From positions 186,001 to 250,000 of the forward strand of contig BPAJ01000001.1 in the NCBI GenBank assembly GCA_019652555.1: a stretch of 64,000 nucleotides of DNA. Reading direction: 5' to 3'. The notes beneath the pieces are model-generated. The model was not told the DNA's origin and ran no database searches. It saw only the letters and a program-made list of their open reading frames with translations. Shown here one piece after another: positions 18,107-26,964 of this stretch (positions are counted from its first letter, which is position 1; every line of letters begins with the position of its first letter). Both the position numbers and the translations under genes were made by a program. Source of the DNA: Gammaproteobacteria bacterium. Lineage in GTDB: Bacteria > Pseudomonadota > Gammaproteobacteria > Magnimaribacterales > AG-339-G14.

Positions 18107-18719
18107 AATTCTGACTAGTTTAAATACCTTTGCACTTATTCTGCTCTTCTTGTCTTTTGTTTTTTCTGTTTTTTCAATCACAACTTTAAAAGTTGATGAA
18201 ACGCAATCAATAAAGGTAAATTTCTATGAGTTAATTGAAATTGCAGAACAACCCAAAAGACTTTCTGGAACCAAACCTAAAGAAAGTATCCAGGAAGCTG
18301 ATTTGAATAAAGTAGAAGAAAACAGCGAGGTTAAAAAATCTTTAGACTTTGAAAAATATAAATTAAACAAACCTGATATAAAAAGAGAACTTAGCAAGAT
18401 AAAACTTTCCAAAGAAAGAGAAGTAATACTAAAAATTTCAGCCATTATTCAAGATAAAATATCTTCAGTTTGGATCAAGCCGAATTCTTTAAGTAAGGTT
18501 TTAGCAGCAAAAGTTTTAATAAATTTAGCTCCATCAGGAGAAGTCATAAATTTTGAAATGGTTGAGCCTAGCAACGATAAAGTCTTTGATGAATCTGTTT
18601 TAATCGCTATTAATAAAATAAGCTTCTTTGAGGAGGTTTTAGGACTTGATAGAAAATTATTTGAATCAAATTTCAGAAATTTTAAATTGGTATTTAAGTC
18701 TTCAGGGGAGATAGAGTGA
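18099..18719 (+). CDS. tolA: TolA, short form
   Basis: Links the TolQR motor to Pal across the periplasm. It has an N-terminal membrane helix (about residues 8-28), a charged linker (about 45-105) and a C-terminal TolA/TonB-like domain (about 106-206: IIQDKISSVWIKP, then LAPSGEVINFEMVEPSND). Only 206 aa, against 421 in E. coli; the long Ala/Lys-rich helical domain II is mostly missing. Identity rests on position between tolR and tolB plus the C-terminal fold. ATG at 18099 overlaps the tolR stop; the stop overlaps tolB (GTGA). Confidence 0.88.
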   Translation: MNKILTSLNTFALILLFLSFVFSVFSITTLKVDETQSIKVNFYELIEIAEQPKRLSGTKPKESIQEADLNKVEENSEVKKSLDFEKYKLNKPDIKRELSKIKLSKEREVILKISAIIQDKISSVWIKPNSLSKVLAAKVLINLAPSGEVINFEMVEPSNDKVFDESVLIAINKISFFEEVLGLDRKLFESNFRNFKLVFKSSGEIE

Positions 18720-19996
18720 AGAGAAGTCTGATTATTCTAATTTTTTTATCTAGCAATATATTTTCTCTTTTAGAAATAGAGATCATAAAAGGGAGTGATA
18801 ATTTATCTAAAGTAGCCTTTGTGCCCTTTGGAATTGAGGAGAATGTTAACGAAAACTACGGGGAACAAATTTCCACTCTGATTGAAAAAAACATGTTGTT
18901 GTTTGGCGAATTTGAAAATTTAGATAAGGCTGAGATGCTTTCATTTCCTGACTCAGAAGAAGATTTTTACTACAGAGACTGGAAGATCATGGGAGTTGAT
19001 TATTCTGTCATAGGAAAGATTAATTCAGTCAATGCGTTAGGAAACCTAAACATCTCGTATTCCCTTTTTAACATTAATCGTAGAATAAAAATATTAGAAG
19101 GTGAGATAGTCGGAAGAGAAAATAATATAGAAGGAATTGCTAAAATTATCAGTAATCGGATATATGAAAAAATTACTGGCTTAAAGGGAATATTCGATAC
19201 TAAATTGGCTTACATAGTTAATTCAGATGCCGAAACATATCAAATGTGCATCTCGGATATTGATGGCAAAAATGAGCAGATTTTGTTTACTTCCGCTGCG
19301 CCAATTATGTCACCTGATTGGTCCCCTGATCGAAAAAAAATAGCATATGTATCTTTTGAAAACGGATTAGCTGAAATTTTTATACAGGATTTAGCTTCAG
19401 GAGAAAGAGAATCCATTCAGGCCCTTGGCATGACAAACAGCGCCCCAGTCTGGTCACCAGATGGAAAAAGTTTAGCCCTGGTAGTTTCCTTTTCTGGCAA
19501 TCCTGATATTTTTTCTTATTCCATAAATAACAAAAGACTAGTGAGACTCACTAATCATTATGGAATAGATACAGAACCATCTTGGTCACCTGACTCTAAG
19601 AAAATTATTTTTACATCCGATAGATCAGGATCACCACAGTTGTATGAAATAAACACTCAATCCAAAAGAAAAAAAAGGCTTACCAGAGACGGTAATTATA
19701 ATGCCAGAGGAAGATATTTTCCCGATGGTAAATCAATTTTCTTTGTTCATGGAAACGATGGAAATTTTCAAATTGCTACAAAGAAACTTTCAAGTAGGTT
19801 CATCGAAACCTTAACTTCTACATCGTTAGATGAATCTCCTACCATTTCGCCAAATGGCAACATAATTATCTATGCCACAAAAGACGGTTCTAAGGGTTAT
19901 CTAGGAGGAATTACATTAGATGGAAAGTCCAGATTCTCCTTGCCTGTCAAAAATGGCTCGGTGAGAGAGCCTGCATGGTCTCCGTTATTTAATTGA
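18716..19996 (+). CDS. tolB: Tol-Pal system beta-propeller protein TolB
   Basis: Periplasmic protein with an N-terminal signal peptide (about residues 1-18), an alpha/beta domain (about 20-150) and a C-terminal six-bladed propeller of repeated PxWSPDGK-type blades (SPDWSPDRKKIAYVS, APVWSPDGKSLALV, EPSWSPDSKKIIFTS, and others). It binds Pal and TolA. GTG start overlapping tolA. 426 aa, standard. Confidence 0.95.
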   Translation: MKRSLIILIFLSSNIFSLLEIEIIKGSDNLSKVAFVPFGIEENVNENYGEQISTLIEKNMLLFGEFENLDKAEMLSFPDSEEDFYYRDWKIMGVDYSVIGKINSVNALGNLNISYSLFNINRRIKILEGEIVGRENNIEGIAKIISNRIYEKITGLKGIFDTKLAYIVNSDAETYQMCISDIDGKNEQILFTSAAPIMSPDWSPDRKKIAYVSFENGLAEIFIQDLASGERESIQALGMTNSAPVWSPDGKSLALVVSFSGNPDIFSYSINNKRLVRLTNHYGIDTEPSWSPDSKKIIFTSDRSGSPQLYEINTQSKRKKRLTRDGNYNARGRYFPDGKSIFFVHGNDGNFQIATKKLSSRFIETLTSTSLDESPTISPNGNIIIYATKDGSKGYLGGITLDGKSRFSLPVKNGSVREPAWSPLFN

Positions 19997-20036
19997 CAAA
20001 ACTAAATATAAAATATCCTGTCTAAGAGAAAAGTAT

Positions 20037-20042
20037 TATAAT
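20037..20042 (+). promoter_or_regulatory. Candidate -10 box upstream of pal
   Basis: The 70-base spacer between tolB and pal has a perfect TATAAT at 20037-20042, 25 bases before the pal ATG. No convincing -35 is present at 16-18 bases upstream. It may give pal extra, independent transcription within the operon, as occurs in E. coli. Weak evidence. Confidence 0.3.
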
Positions 20043-20066
20043 GACCTCCCTTAAGAGGCTTTAAAA

Positions 20067-20546
20067 ATGAGGAGACTATTTATGGAACCGATTGGAATTT
20101 TTATTTTGGCAACTATTTGCCAATTCTATTCATGTGCGCAGAATGTTTCTGATTCTGTTGAAAGAATGCAATATGCTTCTGTCGCCGGAGAAGAGTACCT
20201 AGAAGGTGAAAAAATAGACACCAATTTAGACGACAAAGTATATTTTGATTTCGACAAATCTACTCTTGATGCGGATGATAAAAATTTGCTCGAGCAATAC
20301 CTTCCTGCAATTAGAAAAGCGAAGATTGTAAGATTGGAAGGCCATTGCGATGAAAGAGGAACCAGAGAATATAACCTAGCACTTGGTGAAAGAAGAGCTT
20401 TGGAAGTTAGAGATTTCCTAATTATCAAAGGCGTATCTGGAAAAAAAATTAGAGTCGTAAGTTTTGGAGAAGAAAGACCTATTAAAAATGCTTCTAATGA
20501 AAAAGCTTGGGCTGAAAATAGAAGGGTAGAGATCTCCCTTTACTAG
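20067..20546 (+). CDS. pal: Peptidoglycan-associated lipoprotein Pal
   Basis: OmpA-like lipoprotein that anchors the outer membrane to peptidoglycan. The lipoprotein signal starts MRRLF; the likely acylated Cys is in FYSC, a poor lipobox. The OmpA_C domain contains YFDFDKSTLD, LEGHCDERGTREYNLALGERRA and the final ENRRVEI. I prefer the ATG at 20067 because AAGAGG lies eight bases upstream and it supplies the basic n-region; an internal ATG at 20082 also has a GGAG before it. 159 aa. Confidence 0.95.
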   Translation: MRRLFMEPIGIFILATICQFYSCAQNVSDSVERMQYASVAGEEYLEGEKIDTNLDDKVYFDFDKSTLDADDKNLLEQYLPAIRKAKIVRLEGHCDERGTREYNLALGERRALEVRDFLIIKGVSGKKIRVVSFGEERPIKNASNEKAWAENRRVEISLY

Positions 20547-20547
20547 A

Positions 20548-21249
20548 TTGAATATTCTTAAGAATTTTTTATTTTTTTCGTTTTTAGGCTTATCTAACCT
20601 AACTTATCTTCAGGAAGATGAGTCAATTGAGCTTCTGCTAGAGAAGATAAATCAATTAAAGAAAGAAATTGAAAATCTTACTGCCTCAATCGAAACAAAT
20701 AATCTTAGTATCTCAAGGTTAGAAGAAGCTAACCAAATAAGATATGTTGATTTAGACAAAAGAATTCATCTTATTGAAACTAAGCTTTTATTTGAAGAAT
20801 CTTTGGAAGAAGATTCTCCTGAAATTTCTATTAATCCTCTATCTGGATTAGTTGATGAAGAGATTGAATCTGGCGAATTTGATCTGTGGTCAAATTCAAT
20901 GAGACTCATTGATAATTCAAGATATTCTGAAGCAGCAGAAAATTTAAGACTTCTTATTCTTTCTTATCCAGATGGAACATATACAGGCGATGCTTATTTT
21001 TGGTTAGGTGAGATTTATTTGGTTCAAGAAATGTTTGAAGATTCTTCAGAAATTTTAAATGCTTTTGTTCTTAAATTTGAAGATCATCCCAGAAAAGCAG
21101 ATGCCTTATATAAACTAGCTCTTGTAAAAATTAATTTGGAAGATGTCGTCTCTGCAGAAGAACTCTTACAAGAAGTTATAAGTAATTATCCAAATTCTGG
21201 AGCAGCTTTACTTGCTGAACAAGATTTAATTAAACTTAATTCTCAATAA
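20548..21249 (+). CDS. cpoB: Cell-division coordinator CpoB (YbgF)
   Basis: Periplasmic protein that coordinates peptidoglycan synthesis with outer-membrane constriction. It has a signal peptide (about residues 1-20), a trimerising coiled coil (about 25-80) and C-terminal tetratricopeptide repeats (SRYSEAAENLRLLILSYPDG and similar). 233 aa. Start TTG one base after the pal stop. Last gene of the Tol-Pal operon. Confidence 0.92.
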   Translation: MNILKNFLFFSFLGLSNLTYLQEDESIELLLEKINQLKKEIENLTASIETNNLSISRLEEANQIRYVDLDKRIHLIETKLLFEESLEEDSPEISINPLSGLVDEEIESGEFDLWSNSMRLIDNSRYSEAAENLRLLILSYPDGTYTGDAYFWLGEIYLVQEMFEDSSEILNAFVLKFEDHPRKADALYKLALVKINLEDVVSAEELLQEVISNYPNSGAALLAEQDLIKLNSQ

Positions 21250-21258
21250 AGGTATAAT
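21230..21258 (+). promoter_or_regulatory. Candidate promoter for tRNA-Lys
   Basis: Perfect -10 TATAAT at 21253-21258 with a weak -35 (TTAAAC, 21230-21235) at 17-base spacing, the latter inside the end of cpoB. It lies 12 bases before the mature tRNA 5' end. It could also transcribe the crcB gene, which begins six bases after the tRNA. Confidence 0.5.
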
Positions 21259-21270
21259 CCTTCTCTTTTT

Positions 21271-21346
21271 GGGTCGTTAGCTCAGTTGGTAGAGCAGTTG
21301 GCTTTTAATCAATTGGTCATAGGTTCGAATCCTATACGACCCACCA
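21271..21346 (+). tRNA. tRNA-Lys (anticodon TTT)
   Basis: 76 nt with encoded CCA. Acceptor GGGTCGT pairs with ACGACCC; the D arm is GCTCAGTTGGTAGAGC, the anticodon loop CTTTTAA gives anticodon TTT, and the T arm holds GGTTCGAAT. Nearly identical in layout to E. coli tRNA-Lys, which also lies downstream of the tol-pal region. One G-T wobble closes the anticodon loop. Confidence 0.97.
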
Positions 21347-21352
21347 AAGATT

Positions 21353-21709
21353 ATGTATTTTTTACTCATAGGCATTGGAGCATTTCTTGGAGCAATCTCA
21401 AGATTTCTCTTGAGTTCCGCTCTTTCAAAAGTCTTATTTTTTGGACTTCCGGTTGGAACTCTCTTTGTAAACATAATAGGTTGTTACATTATTGGAGTTC
21501 TTGTTGCGTTTAATCTTAACAACAAAGATTTTCTGCTACCTTTTTTTATCATTGGATTTTTGGGGTCTTTCACAACTTTTTCAGCTTTTACTAGGGAAAT
21601 TTTGATATTTTCAAATTCAAATGGATTAGTGTCCAGTTATATCCTTGCTTTAGTTATTTCGTCTCTTTGTGTATCCTCTACAATAATTGGATTTAAAATG
21701 TTTTCGTGA
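21353..21709 (+). CDS. crcB: Fluoride channel CrcB/Fluc
   Basis: Small four-helix membrane protein that exports fluoride as a dual-topology dimer. Signature segments: GAFLGAISRFLL, GTLFVNIIGCYIIG (channel Asn) and GFLGSFTTFSAFTREI. 118 aa, four predicted helices. It starts just after the tRNA and may be co-transcribed with it. No fluoride riboswitch is visible, as there is no leader. Confidence 0.94.
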   Translation: MYFLLIGIGAFLGAISRFLLSSALSKVLFFGLPVGTLFVNIIGCYIIGVLVAFNLNNKDFLLPFFIIGFLGSFTTFSAFTREILIFSNSNGLVSSYILALVISSLCVSSTIIGFKMFS

Positions 21710-21710
21710 G

Positions 21711-22055
21711 ATGGAAAAGACTATTTTTGAGAAGATTATAGATAGAGAACTCCCTTCAAAAATTATCTTTGAAGATGATAGATGCATCGTAATAGAGGAT
21801 ATAGCTCCCAAGGCACCAACACACTTATTAATAATTCCAAAAAAATTGATCACTAAGCTATCAGAAGCTCAAACAAACGATAAAGATCTTTTAGGACACC
21901 TAATGTTAGTGGCTAAAAAGGTCGCAAAAAAAATGAATATAGACGACGCATTCAACATCGTTATAAATAATGGTAGAGATGCGGGACAAACTGTTTTCCA
22001 CCTGCATATTCATTTATTGGCAGGAAAAAATTTTTCTGACTTTCTTCCTGGTTAA
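21711..22055 (+). CDS. HIT-family nucleotide hydrolase (HinT-like)
   Basis: Histidine-triad protein that hydrolyses nucleoside phosphoramidates or related compounds. The catalytic HLHIHLLAG triad is near the C-terminus, and the N-terminal IFEKIIDRELPSKIIFEDD is typical of HinT. ATG at 21711, one base after the crcB stop, fits the family N-terminus better than the upstream TTG inside crcB. 114 aa. The 3' end overlaps the convergent bepA by four bases. Confidence 0.9.
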   Translation: MEKTIFEKIIDRELPSKIIFEDDRCIVIEDIAPKAPTHLLIIPKKLITKLSEAQTNDKDLLGHLMLVAKKVAKKMNIDDAFNIVINNGRDAGQTVFHLHIHLLAGKNFSDFLPG

Positions 22056-23497
22056 GATAACTCCGAAAGAGCTCTTTTCTTTGCAAAAATATCTTCAAGC
22101 TTTTTTATTATACTTTCTCTAACTTCAAAAAGATTATTCGATAACGCAAGAGCTTCTTTTAATTGGAACACTGCAGCATCAAATCTGCCAGTAAGAATGA
22201 AATATTCAGCTCTAGATCTATGTAAATCTAAGATATTACCTGAAAGTCCCTGAGCCTCGGCAAGTCTATACCAAACATTTGGATCTGTTTGTCTATCTTT
22301 TGATAACTCCTTAAGAAGTTTCTCAGCTTTACTAGCTTGATCATTATTAAGGTAGGCTTCTGCTAAAAGTATTGTAGTTGAATAATTCAAATCGTGAATT
22401 TCTAAGATACTTCTTCCTAATGATATTGCTTCAAAATAATTTCCTGCAGCCAAATGCAATTCAAGCAAGCTTGTTTCAAGAACAAGGTTATTTGGATTTT
22501 CTTTAATCAATTCTCTTATCAGCTCAAAGGCTTTATTGAACTCTTTATTTTCCTTATGAGCTAATGCCAGACCATACTTATTAGATATTAAGATTTGATC
22601 ATTCGTAGACTTAAGGTTCTTTTTATATCTCTTAATCAACTTGTTTGCGTTCTGTTCAGACCAAATTTCTGCTCTTTTTTGCATTAGGTAGAAATCGATA
22701 TTATCTCGATAGCTATTTTTATTTGATTTGGGCAGATCATCTGCTCTTACTCTCATGTCAGATAATCTTTCGCTTGGAAGAGGGTGCGTCATAAGATATG
22801 AAAATTCTTCTGAACTTTTACTTTGATATTTATCTTGCATTCTCTGAAACATAGAAGTCATGTCATCAGGATTAAATCCAGCCTTCACGAGATTATTAAA
22901 TCCAATCCTATCTGCTTCTTTTTCGTTACTTCGAGTAAAGTTAATTGACATTTGTTGCATTGCTGCAGGGGCTATCAAAATAGCTTCAGGATTTCTTGAA
23001 GCTGCAGCAACAACAATACTTCCCAAAACCATCAAAGCATTCGCTAGAGGTGATGACCGGTTTTGAGATCGCGCATAGTGCCTTTGACTCAAATGAGCTA
23101 ATTCGTGACACATTACTGAAGCCAATTCACCTTCTTTTCTAGTTTCAAGAAACATTCCAAGGTTTATTCCTATGATACCTCCAGGAGCAGCAAAAGCATT
23201 TATCGACTTATCTTCTAGAACAATAAATTCGAATCTTCTGTCTTGCACATCACTATCTTCAGATAACCTATAAAGAAGATCTTCAAGGTAAGTTCTGATC
23301 ATTGGGTCATCATGTTCTTGAGCAACTGACCTATACATTGATAGCCAAATTCTTCCTAGATTGTATTCACCAGATAACGATATTGATGAAGATGAGTAAT
23401 CTCCCAAGACAGGAAGGTCTTGGCCATTTGTGTTTTGCGAAGCTAGAAATGTTGAGAAGCAAAAGGAAATTATTATAAAAAATAATTTATTTTTCAT
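22052..23497 (-). CDS. bepA: Periplasmic M48 metalloprotease/chaperone BepA
   Basis: Quality-control protease for outer-membrane proteins. It has an N-terminal signal peptide (about residues 1-25), an M48 domain with zinc motif HELAH (131-135) and the third-ligand segment NEKEADRIG (E194), the HPLPSERLSDMR segment, then C-terminal TPR repeats (about 310-470). 481 aa. Divergent from perM, matching the bepA-perM arrangement of other gammaproteobacteria. Confidence 0.93.
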   Translation of the reverse strand: MKNKLFFIIISFCFSTFLASQNTNGQDLPVLGDYSSSSISLSGEYNLGRIWLSMYRSVAQEHDDPMIRTYLEDLLYRLSEDSDVQDRRFEFIVLEDKSINAFAAPGGIIGINLGMFLETRKEGELASVMCHELAHLSQRHYARSQNRSSPLANALMVLGSIVVAAASRNPEAILIAPAAMQQMSINFTRSNEKEADRIGFNNLVKAGFNPDDMTSMFQRMQDKYQSKSSEEFSYLMTHPLPSERLSDMRVRADDLPKSNKNSYRDNIDFYLMQKRAEIWSEQNANKLIKRYKKNLKSTNDQILISNKYGLALAHKENKEFNKAFELIRELIKENPNNLVLETSLLELHLAAGNYFEAISLGRSILEIHDLNYSTTILLAEAYLNNDQASKAEKLLKELSKDRQTDPNVWYRLAEAQGLSGNILDLHRSRAEYFILTGRFDAAVFQLKEALALSNNLFEVRESIIKKLEDIFAKKRALSELS

Positions 23498-23532
23498 TTT
23501 GAAAGTATAATTAGACTACATACTATCAACAA

Positions 23533-24582
23533 ATGATTAATTTTCTCAAAAACTTTTTTCAAAACTATTTTTACGATGACGAGCATTACGCTGCCTTATT
23601 TTTTCTTATCATTGGCCTTATTGTTTTTTACTTTTTGGGAGGGATATTAGCCCCAATTCTCATAAGCATTCTTATAGCATATCTTTTAAATGGTTTAATG
23701 ACTTATCTTGAAAAAAAGGGAAATAGTAGAATTTTATCGCTCTCAACTACATTGTTTGTATTTAGTATTTTTTATCTTTCAATTTTTTTCTTTTTGCCTT
23801 TTCTTTCAAGACAAATACTTCTTTTAGTCTCAGATATCCCCCAGATTTTTGAAACAGTTAATACATTTTTGTCTTCCCAATTTAAAAACTACTCAGATAT
23901 TTTTTCTGAAAGTCAGATAGATGAATTTATATCAAACACTCTTAACTATATTCCTTCAATATTGCAGAACGCCTTACTTCAACTAAATGCAGGTTTTTCA
24001 ACAATAATGAACGCTCTTCTTTATTTGATAATCATTCCTTTTTTAGTCTTCTTTTTTCTTAAAGATAAAACTTTTTTCTTAGAAAATTTAAAAATTTTAT
24101 TACCTGCTAAAAGAGAATTATTATCTACGATTTGGAAAGATCTAAACCTACAACTATATGGCTATTTAAAAGGAAAAGGTTTGGAAATGCTTATAGTGAC
24201 TTTGGTTACGGGAATAGTATTTTATTTTCAGGATGTAAATTACTCAATCATTTTAGCAATCCTAATAGGCCTTTCGGTCCTAATTCCATACGTTGGCGCT
24301 ATTCTAGTAACAATACCCGTAGTAATTATTGGGCTGTTTCAATGGGGTCTTGAAACAAGTTTTTATATCTATATTTTAAGCTATCTTCTAATTCAAGCGC
24401 TGGACGGAAATGTTTTGATGCCGTTATTGTTGGGTAGGGAGGTAAAGCTTCATCCAGTATATATAATTACCGCAGTTTTAATATTTGGAGGAATTTGGGG
24501 TTTTTGGGGATTACTTTTTGCAATACCTATTGCAACTTTTTTGAGAGCTATCTTAGTATCTTGGCCAATAAAGGTGAGTTAA
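23533..24582 (+). CDS. perM: PerM/AI-2E family membrane transporter
   Basis: 349-aa polytopic protein with about seven or eight transmembrane helices. The family signature GLSVLIPYVGAILVTIP and the C-terminal HPVYIITAVLIFGGIWGFWGLLFAIP segment are present. The transported substrate is not established for PerM. A TATAAT at 23505-23510 lies 22 bases before the ATG and could serve as its -10. Divergent from bepA and convergent with bcp. Confidence 0.88.
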   Translation: MINFLKNFFQNYFYDDEHYAALFFLIIGLIVFYFLGGILAPILISILIAYLLNGLMTYLEKKGNSRILSLSTTLFVFSIFYLSIFFFLPFLSRQILLLVSDIPQIFETVNTFLSSQFKNYSDIFSESQIDEFISNTLNYIPSILQNALLQLNAGFSTIMNALLYLIIIPFLVFFFLKDKTFFLENLKILLPAKRELLSTIWKDLNLQLYGYLKGKGLEMLIVTLVTGIVFYFQDVNYSIILAILIGLSVLIPYVGAILVTIPVVIIGLFQWGLETSFYIYILSYLLIQALDGNVLMPLLLGREVKLHPVYIITAVLIFGGIWGFWGLLFAIPIATFLRAILVSWPIKVS

Positions 24583-24604
24583 CTTATTTTCTATAATGAG
24601 TTAA
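24579..24604. terminator. Candidate bidirectional terminator between perM and bcp
   Basis: Inverted repeat TTAACTTATT / AATGAGTTAA (24579-24588 and 24595-24604), nine Watson-Crick pairs plus one G-U wobble around a six-base loop. It lies across the converging stop codons of perM and bcp. The stem is AT-rich and lacks a strong U tract, so intrinsic termination would be weak. Confidence 0.35.
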
Positions 24605-25040
24605 GCACCTCTTCTACATGTCCCTTTAATTTAACTTTTCTCCATTCTTTAGTTAATTTTCCATTAGAGTCTATTAAAAAAGTACTTCTTTCAATACCCA
24701 TATATTTTTTTCCATACATGCTTTTTTCCTTAATGACATCAAATAACTTACAAATTTTTTCTTCCGGATCAGAAATTAATTCAAAAGGAAAATTAAATTT
24801 ATCTTTAAAATTTTCGTGAGATTTTAAAGTATCTTTGGATATACCAAAGATCAGGGTATTTTTTTTAGCGAAAGATTTAAAGTTATCTCTAAAATCTTCA
24901 CCTTCTGATGTACATCCTGGGGTGTTATCTCTCGGATAAAAATATAAAACTATATTTTTACCTTGGTAGTCATTTAATTTAAATTCTTTATTGCCAGTCA
25001 TCTCAGCACTGAAATTTTTTATCTTTGAACCTTCTTTCAT
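24591..25040 (-). CDS. bcp: Thioredoxin-dependent peroxiredoxin Bcp
   Basis: Reduces hydrogen and alkyl peroxides. The peroxidatic Cys is in FYPRDNTPGCTSEG (C43); the expected resolving cysteine five residues later is absent, consistent with the 1-Cys or atypical variants in this family. Later motifs ERSTFLID and a Lys-rich C-terminus fit. 149 aa. Divergent from dapA, as in Pseudomonas. Confidence 0.93.
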   Translation of the reverse strand: MKEGSKIKNFSAEMTGNKEFKLNDYQGKNIVLYFYPRDNTPGCTSEGEDFRDNFKSFAKKNTLIFGISKDTLKSHENFKDKFNFPFELISDPEEKICKLFDVIKEKSMYGKKYMGIERSTFLIDSNGKLTKEWRKVKLKGHVEEVLNSL

Positions 25041-25106
25041 TTTTTAATTAAGATTATTTAAGTTATAAAGTAATATTAGCAAATAATAATTTTTTAAAGT
25101 ATTAAA

Positions 25107-26003
25107 ATGTCAATTAAAGGTTCAATAACTGCTTTAGCTACCCCGATGAAAGAGGATGCGAGCATAGATTATGAATCTCTTAAGAATTTAATAAATTTTC
25201 AAATAGATAACGGTATTGATGGCATAGTTGCAGTTGGGACTACAGGAGAATCAGCAACAATAGATTTCGAAGATCACATAAAGCTTATCGAATTTTTTGT
25301 TAAAGAAAGTGATAATCGAGTTCCAATAATTGCTGGAACTGGAGCAAACTCTACTGAAGAAGCAATAATACTTACCAAGGCAGCAAAAACTATTGGAGCG
25401 GACGCAGCTTTATTAGTTTCTCCTTACTACAATAAACCTCCTCAAGAGGGTTTATTGCAACATCATTTAAAAATAGCTGAAGAGGTTCAAATTCCTCAAA
25501 TTCTGTATAACGTTCCCTCTAGAACTGCAAGTTTTATTGAATCTTCTACAGTTTCTAAGCTTGCTAAGCATGAAAATATTATTGGAATTAAAGATGCAAC
25601 AGGCGAGATGAAAAATTTAGAAGACCTCAAAAGTCTTTGCAATAAAGAAATTGATGCGGAAGAGTTTTTTTTATTCTCAGGAGACGATTTTACTTTTTTA
25701 GAATTTCTCCAACTTGGAGGTCACGGCACGATTTCAGTCACCTCTAATGTTGTTCCAAGTACAATTTCTAAAATTTGTGATCTTGCTAAAACAAATCTTT
25801 TAGAAGCTCAAACCTTAGAAAGTAGTCTAAGCGAATTGAATGAGCTTTTGTTCTCTGAATCTAATCCCATTCCAGTAAAGTGGGCCTTATACAAAATGGG
25901 TCTGATTGATAAGGGCATAAGACTTCCATTAGTAGAACTAAACGAAAAATACAAAAAACCTTTAGAAACTTGCTTGAATAGCTTAGGATTAATAGATGAA
26001 TAG
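25107..26003 (+). CDS. dapA: 4-hydroxy-tetrahydrodipicolinate synthase
   Basis: First committed step of lysine and diaminopimelate synthesis: condenses pyruvate with aspartate semialdehyde. Key features are GTTGESATI, the Tyr in YNVPSRT and the Schiff-base lysine in GIKDATGEM; SPYYNKPPQEGL is also typical. 298 aa. First of a dapA-bamC-purC operon; its end overlaps bamC by eight bases. Confidence 0.96.
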   Translation: MSIKGSITALATPMKEDASIDYESLKNLINFQIDNGIDGIVAVGTTGESATIDFEDHIKLIEFFVKESDNRVPIIAGTGANSTEEAIILTKAAKTIGADAALLVSPYYNKPPQEGLLQHHLKIAEEVQIPQILYNVPSRTASFIESSTVSKLAKHENIIGIKDATGEMKNLEDLKSLCNKEIDAEEFFLFSGDDFTFLEFLQLGGHGTISVTSNVVPSTISKICDLAKTNLLEAQTLESSLSELNELLFSESNPIPVKWALYKMGLIDKGIRLPLVELNEKYKKPLETCLNSLGLIDE

Positions 26004-26961
26004 CTTAATCAAAATTGTCGTTTTTCTTGCGCTTGCATCTTGCACCACAAATCTGGTTAACAAAGATGAAAAAGTAAAGCCAAAAATTTCTAGTGTTGAA
26101 AAAAATTCCTCAATACTGCTATCGGAAAGGGTTTTAGATGACAGTTCTTTTATTTTAGATAATTATCCTATCCCTGGGGATATTGAGGTCATTTCTGATG
26201 AATATAAGACCAAAAGGCCAAAACAATTATTTTCAGCCGCAGCAATGAACGAAATAAGACTTCATAAGTTAGGTGAAGTCAGGTGGGTTTATCTAGGTTT
26301 GGAGCCAAGCATGGTCTGGCCAATGATACTTGAGTTTTTTGAAGGCAGTGAAAGCTTAAGTCTTGGGAATGCAGATTCATCTACAGGCATCTTAAGTTCT
26401 AAGTCATTTAGCTTTAAAAACCAAAAGACCAAGGTAGAGCTAAAAATTGAACCTGGCTTACAGCAATCTAGCTCAGAAATTTTTGTTTCTCACTTAGCAT
26501 CCAAAGATGAATTATGGGAAATTATTCCAAACGAAAACAGTAATTTAGAAGCTATTGTGGAAGAGCTATATGATTTTTTATCTTCGACAAGCCCAACTAG
26601 CGGAACATCACTTCTTGCTTTAAATCTGAATACGACTAACAAAACAGAAGTCATTACAAATGATTTGGGGCTAAGAGAAATAAAACTCAAAGTAAATTTT
26701 GCAAGAGCTTGGGCTTCAACCAGAAGATCGCTAATTCTTTCTGGCTTCAAAATCATTGACGAAGATAGAAATGAGGGTAAATTTTATTTAGAATATGAAG
26801 TAAGGAGATCTATCTTTAATCAATCTCCTTCTTTATCAAGTGTTCAGGTGTTGGTATCTGAATCAAAAAAAGGAGAATGCACTATTTCTACTAACCTAGG
26901 TGTTGATAATATTGATATTTCAGAAGATATAATTTCACAAATCAACCAAGCTTTAACATAA
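25996..26961 (+). CDS. bamC: Outer-membrane assembly lipoprotein BamC
   Basis: Accessory lipoprotein of the BAM beta-barrel assembly machine. The signal peptide ends in the lipobox LASC (Cys near residue 16). A disordered N-terminal part with PIPGDIEVISDEYKTKRPKQL is followed by two helix-grip domains (WVYLGLEPSMVWPMILEFFE and RAWASTRRSLILSGFKIIDED). 321 aa. Placed between dapA and purC as in E. coli and Pseudomonas. Confidence 0.9.
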   Translation: MNSLIKIVVFLALASCTTNLVNKDEKVKPKISSVEKNSSILLSERVLDDSSFILDNYPIPGDIEVISDEYKTKRPKQLFSAAAMNEIRLHKLGEVRWVYLGLEPSMVWPMILEFFEGSESLSLGNADSSTGILSSKSFSFKNQKTKVELKIEPGLQQSSSEIFVSHLASKDELWEIIPNENSNLEAIVEELYDFLSSTSPTSGTSLLALNLNTTNKTEVITNDLGLREIKLKVNFARAWASTRRSLILSGFKIIDEDRNEGKFYLEYEVRRSIFNQSPSLSSVQVLVSESKKGECTISTNLGVDNIDISEDIISQINQALT

Positions 26962-26964
26962 AAA

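Noticed and set aside
21271-21346. tRNA-Lys as an integration site for an island
   Set aside because: No duplicated tRNA 3' end, integrase gene or compositional change follows; crcB begins six bases later.
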